Translations under genes and position numbers: made by a program
Notes under the pieces: generated by a model
Database searches by the model: none
The model's input: only the letters and a program-made list of their open reading frames with translations
Told to the model about the DNA's origin: nothing
Part shown: positions 10,389 to 19,754 of the stretch, one piece after another
Layout of the letters: each line of letters opens with the position of its first letter
Numbering within the stretch: position 1 is the stretch's first letter
NCBI GenBank assembly: GCA_001600695.1
Contig: BCKQ01000019.1
Span: 170,278-234,277, forward strand
DNA length: 64,000 nt
Direction of reading: 5' to 3'
Origin: Ascoidea asiatica
Taxonomy: Eukaryota; Ascomycota; Saccharomycetes; Ascoideales; Ascoideaceae

Positions 10389-11204
10389 TTTAATAAATTT
10401 CTTAAAATGAATTAATATAATATTGATTAGAAAATCTTTTAAGTAAATTCAAGGAAGAAAAGTGAAAAAATAAAAAAATAAAAGATTGAAATGAAATGAA
10501 TTAATTTAAGTAATAATTGATTTATATGAATATTTAAATATAAGCTTATTTGAATAGTGATAAGAAAAAACAAACCAATATTTCATTTTAAAATAAAATA
10601 TAATAATATATATTATAAAAAAATGTATATATGATTGAAATTGAGTTCATTATAATTGCTCAAAGACATTAAAAAGAGGTTTTTAAATCACTTTAACACA
10701 ATAAAGAGTTAAATAAGTTAAAAAAAAAGCTTAGAATTGTAGGTATATTTTACAAACAAGGAGCTTATCTAAAAATACAGTACTAAGATAGAAGTTTCTA
10801 TTTTGAAAATCAGGGTCTTTTATTTTTTGTTTCTGCATAGTAAAATTGCTTAAGTATGGCCTTGGCGTGGGTTGAAAAACATAAGCAATCGCAATACTGC
10901 GCACAAGAGCTTTTGCGCAAGGATAAACCCAGAAAGAGGAAATTTACGGAAAGAGCGCTATTCCGGCAGTGCAAACTCCTGAATTTGCTACGTGCAGCCA
11001 AGAACACAGCCTCGCAACATTTATGATAGCCGACTTTACTTCTCGGATCAAAAAAAAGCGCAAGTCAAGCCACAACTGACTCAGGCCAATTTAAGTTGAC
11101 TCAAACTGAGCTGGTGATGAGTTTCTGAATGGCTGTAATCCAAATAGTAGAACTTTTCCAAGAAGGAATCAAAAGCAGGAACTTAAACAATCAAACAGGA
11201 CTCA
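10389..11204 (+). other. Intergenic region before the first tRNA cluster
   Basis: AT-rich up to about 10800, then a GC-richer block (about 10830-11110) without a recognisable gene. A 65-codon open frame on the minus strand there has no homologue I know. The last 14 bases before the tRNA (TCAAACAGGACTCA) are also found before the second tRNA-Lys copy at 60127. Confidence 0.4.
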
Positions 11205-11298
11205 TCCCCATTAGCTCAGTTGGTAGAGCGTTCGGCTTTTAGGGATTTGTTAATTTCGAGACACCGAAATGTCTAGGGTTCGAGCCCCTAATGAGGAG
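11205..11298 (+). tRNA. tRNA-Lys(UUU) with a 21-nt intron, copy 1
   Basis: Cloverleaf: acceptor TCCCCAT/ATGAGGA, D arm GCTC...GAGC, anticodon stem TTCGG/CCGAA, loop CTTTTA-A with anticodon TTT, T arm TAGGG-TTCGAGC-CCCTA. The intron is 11242-11262, after position 37, as is canonical. Position 4 is C and 69 is A, a mismatch in the acceptor stem. A T-run terminator follows at once. The 94 nt match the copy at 60127-60220. Confidence 0.95.
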
Positions 11299-11799
11299 TC
11301 CTTTTTTTTCCTTCTTCTTCCTTCTTCTTTTGTCTTGTTTTTGATAATTCTTTGAATTTTACTCGTCAAGTTTTTTTTTTCCTTTTTTTTTTAGTTTTTT
11401 TTTTACTTTTATTTGGTTTTATAAAGCGTAGGTTTGGTTAATTTTAAATTAAATATTCAGAAGTGATGATTTATTTACAAGGATTCAATAATGTTTTCAA
11501 ATTATTTTAATTTCTATATATGTATTATTCAAATTGAGATTTATTAAGGTTTTTTTTTTTCTTTTAATAGTCTAGTGTAATATGTAAAGTTTCTTAGAGT
11601 AATATTAAAAATAAATAATATTGTAACTATAGAAAACTTGAAAAAGTTGTACTAAGAATCAACATTAGTATTATTTGGTGGAAAGTTATAAAGTATTTCT
11701 AGAAAATTAATGAAAAAATATATCTAAAGAGAAATAATGAAAATGTTTGTACGACTGTCTGTCTGGGATATTTTGTACTTAATTCATTTCAACGTGTGC
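11299..11799 (+). other. Intergenic between tRNA genes
   Basis: AT-rich, with a T-run terminator right after tRNA-Lys. I see no gene or structured element. Confidence 0.5.
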
Positions 11800-11872
11800 G
11801 GGCGTGTAGCGCAGTTGGTAGCGCGTCTGCTTTGCATGCAGAAGGTCTCCGGTTCGACTCCGGACTCGTCCA
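11800..11872 (+). tRNA. tRNA-Ala(UGC), copy 1
   Basis: 73 nt. The anticodon arm TCTGC-TTTGCAT-GCAGA gives anticodon TGC. The alanine identity pair G3:U70 is present (GGGCGTG/CTCGTCC). Position 6-67 is a T-T mismatch. T arm TCCGG-TTCGACT-CCGGA. No intron. Confidence 0.95.
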
Positions 11873-12578
11873 TCGCTTTCTTTTATTTTTTTTTCAAATT
11901 TTTTTTTTTTTCTTATTCTTTACAAGTTGTGTTTTTTTATAAACAGTATTTTTGTATTTTATTCATTTAACTTTTCGTTTAGTCTCTTTTGTATCTACCT
12001 TTTATTTCAGTTAATCTCATTATGTTTATTTGGGAAAAAAATTGAAAATGATTAATTATAAATTATAGATTAAGCTAAAAAAAAGTTTTAAGTTATCTTA
12101 ATTATTGAATAGAATTTACTACAAAATGAAACAATGTTCATGATTGATTATTAAATATTCCAATTGTTTTTTAAAAGAAATAAATTGACAAGAAAATGAA
12201 ATAATTTAGTCATTTGAGATTATTAATAAATTTAAAATATACCATGAATATTTTCCTATTATTGTTTGGTTTTAGAAATCTATTAAATTTTTCATTTATT
12301 CTTTAACTTTTTCAGATGTCTAAAATTTTTGAAAATGTTTCAACTACATTTTATTCAGATTGTAAGTTTGATTTATATAATTTTTGTTTTCCAATTCAAT
12401 TTGAGAGTTTCAATTGTGTTTTTAATTTATATATATAAAAACTTATGAATTTAATTGAGACATAGAAAACTATTACTTTTAGTTTTCTCCCCCCTGAAAG
12501 TGCAGGGGAACTGAAACTGTCTTTTTTAAACGAAACATTACTAGAAGAAATAAAAAAAAGAGTTTTTTAAAAAAAAAA
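11873..12578 (+). other. Intergenic between tRNA genes
   Basis: AT-rich. An isolated ATG at about 12316 begins a short frame (MSKIFENVSTTFYSD) that runs into GTAAGT, like a first exon, but no continuation was found. Nothing else is seen. Confidence 0.35.
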
Positions 12579-12661
12579 TGAAGGATGCGAGGTTCGAACT
12601 CGCGCGGGAATTTCCCAGTAGATCTTAAGTCTACCGCCTTAGACCACTCGGCCAACCCTCC
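12579..12661 (-). tRNA. tRNA-Leu(UAA), copy 1
   Basis: 83 nt with the long variable arm of class II tRNAs. Anticodon arm GTAGA-CTTAAGA-TCTAC gives anticodon TAA; acceptor GGAGGGT/ATCCTTC; T arm GCGAG-TTCGAAC-CTCGC. It is nearly the S. cerevisiae tRNA-Leu(UAA) sequence. Identical copies lie at 60819-60901 (-) and 61389-61471 (+). UUA is the main leucine codon in this genome. Confidence 0.96.
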
Positions 12662-12821
12662 AACTGTATATTTTTTAAAGAAAAAAAGAAAGATTTTTAA
12701 ATATATAAAATAATAGCTGTTTAATATATAAAATAATAGCTGTTTAATATATAAAATTCGGATCAGGTAAAACAACAATATGAATGTACTTTTACCATAC
12801 CAACAAAAATTATATTAATTT

Positions 12822-12894
12822 GGTCCGTTGGTCAAGTGGTTACGACGCTTCGTTTACACCGAAGAGATCGCGAGTTCGATCCTCGCATGGATCA
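12822..12894 (+). tRNA. tRNA-Val(UAC)
   Basis: 73 nt. Acceptor GGTCCGT/ATGGATC; anticodon arm CTTCG-TTTACAC-CGAAG with anticodon TAC; T arm GCGAG-TTCGATC-CTCGC. No intron. A T-run terminator follows. Confidence 0.95.
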
Positions 12895-13048
12895 TTTTTT
12901 ATTTTAAATTGCCCAATTTCAATTGGGTCTTTTTTTTGGTTTAAATTTTATTTTGGTTTATTGGTTTCTTGATTTTTAGTTAAGTCTAATTAATGTCAGT
13001 TTCATTAAATTTTTATTTCACCAAATAATAGAACAAAAAAAAATACTA

Positions 13049-13151
13049 CGTTACAGACAGGATTCGAACCTGCGCAGGATGAACCCAATGCCTAAACTGC
13101 TTTACACTGGGAAATAGCAGGGCATCGCCTTAACTTCTCGGCCACTGTAAC
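13049..13151 (-). tRNA. tRNA-Ser(GCU) with a 21-nt intron
   Basis: 103 nt including an intron at 13094-13114. Acceptor GTTACAG/CTGTAAC; anticodon stem ATGCC/GGCAT around CTGCTA-A, anticodon GCT; long variable arm; T arm GCAGG-TTCGAAT-CCTGT. Ser(GCU) genes also carry introns in S. cerevisiae. Confidence 0.93.
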
Positions 13152-13297
13152 TGTTGTTGTGACTCGTTTAATGAGTGAATGCTAAGAGACTGAGATTTAC
13201 TATGGATAGAAAGTAAAGTAAAATAATTAAAGCTTTTTCTACTCTTTCAAATTGGAATTATTTATTTATCTAATAAAATACATGAGCTAGCAAATCT

Positions 13298-13336
13298 AAT
13301 TCGGGGATGTTTCCACATTCGGAAACATACCGAATT
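13298..13336 (+). other. Near-perfect 15-bp hairpin
   Basis: AATTCGG-GG-ATGTTTCC, loop ACATTC, then GGAAACAT-A-CCGAATT. All 15 pairs are Watson-Crick, with one small asymmetric bulge (GG against A). It lies in a GC-richer block about 150 bp from tRNA-Ser(GCU). Another 8-bp inverted repeat, GCGTGGAT (13360-13367) and ATCCACGC (13392-13399), lies just beyond. Function unknown: possibly a remnant of a mobile element, a small structured RNA, or a cruciform. Confidence 0.7.
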
Positions 13337-13455
13337 TACTTTTCCGTGACTTGAATGTGGCGTGGATAGCGCAAAAGAATCCCGATAATAAATCCACGCA
13401 AATCCAATTTATATGACATTAATGTGAACTAAGGCATCAATCCGGATAAGAGAGT

Positions 13456-13533
13456 TTTATTTCTATTATATTTCCATTATATTTCTATTATATTTCTATT
13501 ATATTTCTATTATATTTCTATTATATTTCTATT
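13456..13533 (+). repeat. 11-bp tandem repeat (TTTCTATTATA)
   Basis: About seven copies of TTTCTATTATA, one with a C substitution (TTTCCATTATA), just outside the 3' end of the THI20-like gene. It is a simple minisatellite. Confidence 0.9.
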
Positions 13534-13564
13534 TCTAATTTAAATTGAATGAAATATTCTTTTA

Positions 13565-15337
13565 TTATTCAATAAAAGCATCCCAAAATTTAATTTCCAA
13601 TTCTGTTACATCTGAAAATATTTGAATTAAATTATCTAACTTTTCCTTTTTGATAAATTTACCATTCTTAAAAAGATGAAAATTTATTAAAGATTCTCCT
13701 TCTTTACTACTTTTAAAATAATCATCAGAAGCATATCCATTTAACCATTCTTCATATAATTCCATTTTAAATTTAAATTCTTCATTACAACTTTCATAAT
13801 CTATATTTTTAATTCTTTCATTATAAATCTTCATACCTATTTTTCCTGCTTTTGAATATCCATTCAAACATGGTGCTAATCCAATATTTAAAGCTAAAAA
13901 TAAATCATCATCTGAGAATGTTTTATTAATTTTTAATTTAGAATAAATATTAAATAAATAATTATTATAATTTTCACAAGCTTTATTTAATTTAATTTCA
14001 TTTAATTTTTTTAAATCAAGTTTAAATTTACTAATTAATTTATTTTTATGTTTTTCAATTTCATTTAAAATTCCATTTAATAATTCATTTAATTTTACAA
14101 TTTTTTCAAAATTAACTTCATTTGACAGTTCACTTAATTCAACTAATCCAATTGATAAAGATTGAATTTTATAATAATTAAGTAAATAACAATAATCTTG
14201 TTCAATATATTCTTTAAATTTATTTAAAGGTAATTCTAATTTGCTCAATTTTAAAATAAATTTATGATTTATATAAATTTTCCAATTTTTTTTAATTTTT
14301 TCATGATTTATTAAATAATTTAAAAATTCTCCTTCTTTAAAAGGTATTTCAATAATCAGTGAATCATAAATTTTATCAAATAAAATTGAATTTTCAATTT
14401 TAATATTAAATAAATGATTTAAAGGTTTATGTCCATGACCTATTGTTGGATCTGCTTTAAGAATTCCATTATGAACATAATTTATACCATTTCCAATAGA
14501 ATCAATTAAATTTAATCCTTTTGCTAAATTTGAACTAATTGATGATGATAATGTACATCCAGTTCCATGATTACTTAAACTTTTCTCAAATTTACTTTTA
14601 AATATTATAAATTTATCATCTTTACTTATATATAAAATATCATTTATAATTTCTTCTTTTTCATTATTTGTATTATGACCACCTTTAATTAAAACATTTG
14701 AAAATTTCTTGGAAATTATTAAACACATTTCTTTAATATCTTTGATTTCTAAATTATCTTTTTCAAAAATTTTAAATGAATCTTTATCAATTAATTTTAT
14801 TAAAGATTTAGCTTCAATTAAATTTGGAGTAATTAAAGTTGTAAATTGATTTAATTTCAATATTATTAAACTCAAATTATCTAAATTAGATAATTCATAA
14901 CCTGAAGTACTAACCAAAACTGGATCAATTATTAAAAAATTCTTATAATTATATTTTATAATAGCTTCAGATAAACATTCAATTGTATCTTTAGAAATCA
15001 TTCCAGTTTTAATTGCTTTAATATCAATATCTTCAAAGTTTGCTTTTAAAATATCTTTAACAAAAGATTTAGGAGTATTTATTGAATTGTAAACTTTCTT
15101 AGTATTTTGAGCTGTCAATCCTGAAATACATGTTAATCCATAGCATCCATGAGCTGAGATTGTTTTTAAATCAGCTTCTTGTCCAGCTCCTCCACTAGAA
15201 TCACTGGAAGCAACAACCAAAACTTCAGGTAGTTTAGAACTTACTTTGGAATATTGAGAATCTGATTGTAGTTGTGACTGCAATTGTAATTCAGACTGAA
15301 TTGAAACATTTCTTAAATCAATCACTTCTTCAATCAT
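13565..15337 (-). CDS. THI20: Hydroxymethylpyrimidine (phosphate) kinase fused to TENA/thiaminase II
   Basis: A 590-residue bifunctional enzyme like yeast Thi20/21. The HMP/HMP-P kinase domain (about 38-310) has VVASSDSSGGAGQEADLKT at 41-59, GLTAQNTK, LIDPVLVSTSG and the anion-hole motif HGTGCTLSSSI. The C-terminal TENA domain (about 370-590) has the characteristic APCLNGY segment, where the Cys is the expected thiaminase-II residue. The kinase makes HMP-PP for thiamine synthesis and the TENA part salvages thiamine breakdown products, both in the cytosol. It is transcribed divergently from THI6 across 523 bp, suggesting joint control by thiamine. Frame and length are normal. Confidence 0.92.
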   Translation of the reverse strand: MIEEVIDLRNVSIQSELQLQSQLQSDSQYSKVSSKLPEVLVVASSDSSGGAGQEADLKTISAHGCYGLTCISGLTAQNTKKVYNSINTPKSFVKDILKANFEDIDIKAIKTGMISKDTIECLSEAIIKYNYKNFLIIDPVLVSTSGYELSNLDNLSLIILKLNQFTTLITPNLIEAKSLIKLIDKDSFKIFEKDNLEIKDIKEMCLIISKKFSNVLIKGGHNTNNEKEEIINDILYISKDDKFIIFKSKFEKSLSNHGTGCTLSSSISSNLAKGLNLIDSIGNGINYVHNGILKADPTIGHGHKPLNHLFNIKIENSILFDKIYDSLIIEIPFKEGEFLNYLINHEKIKKNWKIYINHKFILKLSKLELPLNKFKEYIEQDYCYLLNYYKIQSLSIGLVELSELSNEVNFEKIVKLNELLNGILNEIEKHKNKLISKFKLDLKKLNEIKLNKACENYNNYLFNIYSKLKINKTFSDDDLFLALNIGLAPCLNGYSKAGKIGMKIYNERIKNIDYESCNEEFKFKMELYEEWLNGYASDDYFKSSKEGESLINFHLFKNGKFIKKEKLDNLIQIFSDVTELEIKFWDAFIE

Positions 15338-15860
15338 TTTTTTGTCCTCTTGTCAATGATAAAGATCTTTTGAAAGATATTGTTTAATGAGCAAACGAAC
15401 CAATTTTCTTTTATACTGACTGTAATTGACAAAGTTCTTATGTCTTTATAAGCATCATCTGTTATACAATTATTTTCATTTATTAGATTACTGGGAAGTT
15501 ATTCTTCTTCTTCATCCTCTTTAAACCATTTTTAGTGGCTGTTTGAGTGAATTATCGCTTAATTTCAACCCTTTTTCAAACACCGCAAAACAAAGACAAA
15601 GTTATTTGGCTCGTATTTTCATGGCTTTTTTAAATTTAGGATCACTTCAAAAAGCTTGTAAATAAATGAATATAGAACAATTAATGAGTAATCGAGTACC
15701 TATATAATTGAGCGATTGAAGATTATTTAATAAGTTCATTCTCTTTCTATGCACAATTCTAGAGATATTTGGCACTGACCTATTTAAGTGAATCAATTAA
15801 TAAAGAACATAAACAAAATTATATTAAGTCTTTTTTTATATATAACTCAAAACAATCCAA
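15338..15860 (+). promoter_or_regulatory. Bidirectional THI20-THI6 promoter region
   Basis: 523 bp between divergent thiamine-biosynthesis starts. It contains AT-rich DNA and a slightly GC-richer central part (about 15530-15610). I recognise no TPP riboswitch or confirmed Thi2/Thi3/Pdc2 site. Shared regulation is inferred from the arrangement and the known thiamine repression of both genes in S. cerevisiae. Confidence 0.5.
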
Positions 15861-17498
15861 ATGATATTTGATAAATACAGTGTAGATTACTCGTTGTATC
15901 TTGTAACTGACAATCAAATGATTCCAGATGGTCTCACTATGGTTGATCAAGTTAAAGCTGCAATTGAAAATGGGGCAACTATAATTCAATTGAGAGAAAA
16001 AAATACTGAAACTAGTGAGTTTATTCAAAGAGCAAAGGAAGTTCATGACTTAACCATAAAATCAGGAATTCCTTTAATCATTAATGATAGGGTTGATATT
16101 GCCTTAGCTGTGGATGCTGAAGGAGTTCATGTTGGTCATGATGATATGGACCCAATATTGGTTAGAACTCTTATTGGGGATAACAAGATACTTGGTGTCA
16201 GTTGCAGAGATGAAGAAGAACTTACTCAAGTATTGAAAAATAAGAAGTTATCAAAGCTAGATTATATTGGAATTGGAGCTGTGTTTTCAACAGATACCAA
16301 AAAAGTGAAAAAACCTCCTCTTGGTACTAATGGAGTTAAGAGTCTATTAAGAATTTTGAGAGACACAAGAGGTTCAAAACAAATTAAAACTGTGATAATT
16401 GGAGGTTTGAATCCAAGTAATATTAAAAAAGTATTATATACAAGCTCTATACCTGGAAGATCAGTAGATGGAGTAGCTGTTGTCTCTTGTATAATGGCTC
16501 AAAATGATGCTGGTGCAGCAGCTAGAGAAACACTTAAATCTATTAAAGGAGTTGGCCCATGGTTTAAAGTTCCTGAGTTTTCTAGTATTAAAAGTTTTTC
16601 TTTTGAACAATTAATGAGTGCTTTATTAACTTCCGTTCAAATGAATAAACCAATGGTCCATCATATAACTAATGATGTTGTAATGAATTTTTCTGCAAAT
16701 GTTACAATCGCAATTGGTGGCTCTCCTATAATGACAAAATTTGCTGATGAATTCAGCGATTTAAGTTTAATTCCATACTCTTCATTGTTATTAAATACAG
16801 GAACATTAACTTTAGATTCAATTCCAGTTTACGATGAAGCTATAATTCAATATAATAAATCTGGAAGTCCAATAGTATTAGATCCTGTTGGATGTGGTGC
16901 AACAACTGCAAGGAAAGATTATTTGAAAAAATTGTTGAATTCAGAAAATTATTTCAATGTAATCAAAGGAAATTGCCAAGAAATTTTATGTGCTTCAGGT
17001 ATAGAAAATATTAAAATGAGAGGTGTTGATATTTCCAATAAAAATGATGTTGATGAAAGTAGCTTAATTAAAGCTGGAATTAAATTAGCTTTAAGTCAAA
17101 GATGTGTGGTTGTAATAACTGGTGAATTTGATATAATAATAAATGGTATCTTAAATCCTAATGAAGTAAATATATCAAAATTCAAGAAAACTAGAATAAA
17201 AGTAGCAAAGGTGGTTGGAGGTCATCCATTGATGGGTAAAATCACTGGATCTGGTTGTTCTTTAGGAAGTGTAATTGCAACATTTATCGGTTCTAATGCC
17301 ATTGATATATTTCAAGCAACTGTTTCTGCTGTTACAGTTTATAATGAAGCTGGTTATTTGGCTGCTCTTCAATCTAGTGGTCCAGGGACATTTATGCCTC
17401 AATTTCTTGATAAACTTTATAGTCTACCCAATGAAGGAAAAAGTATCAGAGATTGGTATACAAAAGCTATTTTTTCTGAACAAGATTACCTAGAATAA
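15861..17498 (+). CDS. THI6: Thiamine-phosphate synthase / hydroxyethylthiazole kinase
   Basis: A 545-residue bifunctional Thi6. The N-terminal half (about 1-235) is the TIM-barrel TMP pyrophosphorylase: YLVTDNQMI, IIQLREKN, IINDRVDIAL, VHVGHDDMD, YIGIGAVFSTDTKK, VIIGGLNPSN. The C-terminal half (about 250-545) is the ThiM-type kinase: VHHITNDVVMNFSANVTIAI, IVLDPVGCGAT, VIKGNCQEI, ITGSGCSLGS. It joins HMP-PP with phosphorylated thiazole, giving thiamine phosphate. It pairs head-to-head with THI20, so consecutive steps of the pathway sit side by side. Intact and of normal length. Confidence 0.94.
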   Translation: MIFDKYSVDYSLYLVTDNQMIPDGLTMVDQVKAAIENGATIIQLREKNTETSEFIQRAKEVHDLTIKSGIPLIINDRVDIALAVDAEGVHVGHDDMDPILVRTLIGDNKILGVSCRDEEELTQVLKNKKLSKLDYIGIGAVFSTDTKKVKKPPLGTNGVKSLLRILRDTRGSKQIKTVIIGGLNPSNIKKVLYTSSIPGRSVDGVAVVSCIMAQNDAGAAARETLKSIKGVGPWFKVPEFSSIKSFSFEQLMSALLTSVQMNKPMVHHITNDVVMNFSANVTIAIGGSPIMTKFADEFSDLSLIPYSSLLLNTGTLTLDSIPVYDEAIIQYNKSGSPIVLDPVGCGATTARKDYLKKLLNSENYFNVIKGNCQEILCASGIENIKMRGVDISNKNDVDESSLIKAGIKLALSQRCVVVITGEFDIIINGILNPNEVNISKFKKTRIKVAKVVGGHPLMGKITGSGCSLGSVIATFIGSNAIDIFQATVSAVTVYNEAGYLAALQSSGPGTFMPQFLDKLYSLPNEGKSIRDWYTKAIFSEQDYLE

Positions 17499-17827
17499 GT
17501 TTATAAGTTTTCCGATTTTAAGTGAGTCAAAAAAAAATTAATGAGAATCTATAATATTTATTTAATTGAATGACTATAATGTTATCAGCTTTCTCGAAAA
17601 TTGAAGGGAAAATTAATCACTGACTTTTTTAAGCCTTTTTTTGATTGTCCTTACGCTACCAATATACACCTTTTAGGCTTAGAAATTGGATAGACAAAAC
17701 TTGTTTTTTTTTGAAAAATCACTAAAAAGAAAAATCCTGACAAAAGTTTTTATTCCTTTGATTATCATTATTAAAAATCAGAAATGATAAAGTTGGAAGT
17801 CGATTTGAAAAAAGTCAAATAAACTTA
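17499..17827 (+). other. Intergenic, convergent 3' ends
   Basis: AT-rich spacer between THI6 and the transporter gene on the other strand. No features recognised. Confidence 0.5.
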
Positions 17828-19234
17828 TCAAAAGTTCAAGGTTTTCTTTAAGGTGAATGTGACAATTATTGGTAGACTGATAATAAGAATAATATACTGG
17901 AATAAGAAACATATACCCAAACAATCCATTTGTAAATGCTCTTGATGATCATTTTTTTCATGACTTTTATTAACAGGAGTGAAGAAAGCAGTTAGATAAA
18001 CTTGGATTGTAAAAATTGGAAAGCCCCAGTTTAATACAAGAATTAAAGAAAATAAAATATCATTTTCTTTTTGTTTATTAATCCAATTCATTTTATTTAA
18101 TGCTTTTAGAAAAAATGTTCCGATAATTGGCATTATGCATAGTTTCAAAATTGCCAATAATATAGCAGATTTCCAAAATCCTTTTGGGAATTTTTGAATT
18201 TTTAGCTTTGCAATGGTACTTCCTAATAATAATAAACCAAATGGTACTTGAGCATTTGCTAAATATGAAGTAAGATCCATTAAGAAGTTCAATGGTGGTA
18301 AATTATCTGGAGCATTGGGGATTGATATAGTTGTATCAACAAATAATGCTTTTAGCCATGGAACTAATGAAATTATTATTGATATTATTAATGCAAAAGC
18401 TGGAGGCCTAAGAAAATTGTAAAAAAAAAAATATAAAACTTTGACTAATTTTGAGCCAACTTTTTTAAAATCTTTCAATTTTTTCATTCTTTTGAAAAAC
18501 TTATCAATATTGAGTCTGATATTTTTCTTTTTTTTATTCGGTTCATTTAGATATTCTATTGAAACTTCGTTTAGGTTTTCATTTAAAACATCTTTTATAG
18601 GTAAGTTCGTTGATTTTGAAATTGATATATTTATACTTTTTTCAATGACTTTATTATTATCTTCGTGTGGATTTTTTTCGATATCATTTTTAAAATCACT
18701 TTCGATTTTTTCATTAGTAAAATCTAATTGAACCAATCTAAATAACCCAAAATTAAAACACATTAATAAATTAACACAGACAAAAATTAAATCAAAAGCA
18801 ACACATTTATCTCCTTGAGATTGGGTTAATATTGAACTATTTATTAAAGATTGAATATAAGCAATTGGTAAATCGTTATTATTATTGAAAATTGAAGCGA
18901 GTATTGAACCAAATTTCCAATTTTTTGGAATTGGTGTTAAATAATAATTTAAAATACCAATCAAGAATCCCAAAAAATTGATAACAAAAGTCGAAAAAAA
19001 TATAATTCCAATATAATTCAAATCTTTTATTGAAATATTTGTGATGATTTTATTTAGAATCATTGAAGGTAATAAAATATTCAAAATTATTGAAGACAAA
19101 TTCTTAGTTGTGTTTATTGATAAAATATCCTTTTTAGATAAAATGAATCCAATGAATATAATTGAGTATATTTTGATCATTGGCTTAACAGAACACCATA
19201 TTATTATTCCAATTTTTGTATTATCACCTTTCAT
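17828..19234 (-). CDS. PIN-like auxin efflux carrier family membrane protein
   Basis: A 468-residue member of the auxin efflux carrier (AEC) family found in fungi (S. cerevisiae Ecm3, YBR287W, YLR152C). About five hydrophobic segments occur in the first 170 residues, including ILNILLPSMILNKII and GILNYYLTPIP. Then comes a Lys/Asn-rich cytosolic loop (about 170-260) and another membrane block with FLMDLTSYLANAQVPFGLLLLGSTIAKL and ALNKMNW, typical of the family. Yeast members sit in the ER or vacuole and their substrates are poorly known. Its place beside the thiamine pair is suggestive, but no direct link is visible. Confidence 0.8.
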   Translation of the reverse strand: MKGDNTKIGIIIWCSVKPMIKIYSIIFIGFILSKKDILSINTTKNLSSIILNILLPSMILNKIITNISIKDLNYIGIIFFSTFVINFLGFLIGILNYYLTPIPKNWKFGSILASIFNNNNDLPIAYIQSLINSSILTQSQGDKCVAFDLIFVCVNLLMCFNFGLFRLVQLDFTNEKIESDFKNDIEKNPHEDNNKVIEKSINISISKSTNLPIKDVLNENLNEVSIEYLNEPNKKKKNIRLNIDKFFKRMKKLKDFKKVGSKLVKVLYFFFYNFLRPPAFALIISIIISLVPWLKALFVDTTISIPNAPDNLPPLNFLMDLTSYLANAQVPFGLLLLGSTIAKLKIQKFPKGFWKSAILLAILKLCIMPIIGTFFLKALNKMNWINKQKENDILFSLILVLNWGFPIFTIQVYLTAFFTPVNKSHEKNDHQEHLQMDCLGICFLFQYIILIISLPIIVTFTLKKTLNF

Positions 19235-19711
19235 TATTTCTTACTATTGTCATTAATACAATTAATGTAAAGTTATAGTTACTTGATTTGATATTATCCA
19301 TTTCTTCGAAAACTTTTAATAATATTGAAAATACTGATAAAATTCGAATATATATATAAATAAGAATAGATTCAATAGATCTACTTCGATGTTATCTCTG
19401 ATTTGATTTAATTCGATTTAATTTGATTTCAAGCTAATCAATATCTGAGCAATAAATATGAGATTGTGATTATTAATATCACAGTTTTATTGCCATTATG
19501 ACTAATATTGGCTAAGATTCCATTATATCGAATTTTCAAAGCGCAAATGTTTCCAATAAGGATTTCTCATACATTGAAACAAAGCAGATAAAAGATAAAA
19601 AGAGAAGATAAATGAGAAACTGTTTAGCAAAATCTCAGAAAAATTATTTAATTTAGAGCTTTTATTGAAATAGATTATTGTTGTATTTTGAATTTGAGTT
19701 CCTTTTCTTTC

Positions 19712-19754
<43 letters not shown>

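Noticed and set aside
10810-11007. 65-codon minus-strand frame before tRNA-Lys
   Set aside because: No family or signals; the codon use differs from real genes here. Its GC-richer DNA resembles other promoter-like islands.
12316-12366. Exon-like ATG frame running into GTAAGT
   Set aside because: No branch point, acceptor or continuing coding sequence was found before the next tRNA; probably chance or a relic.
13185-13200. CTGAGA word near the THI20 3' side, as in TPP riboswitches
   Set aside because: It lies downstream of the gene, lacks the partner ACCTGA motif and the P1-P5 fold; budding yeasts control THI genes by protein factors.
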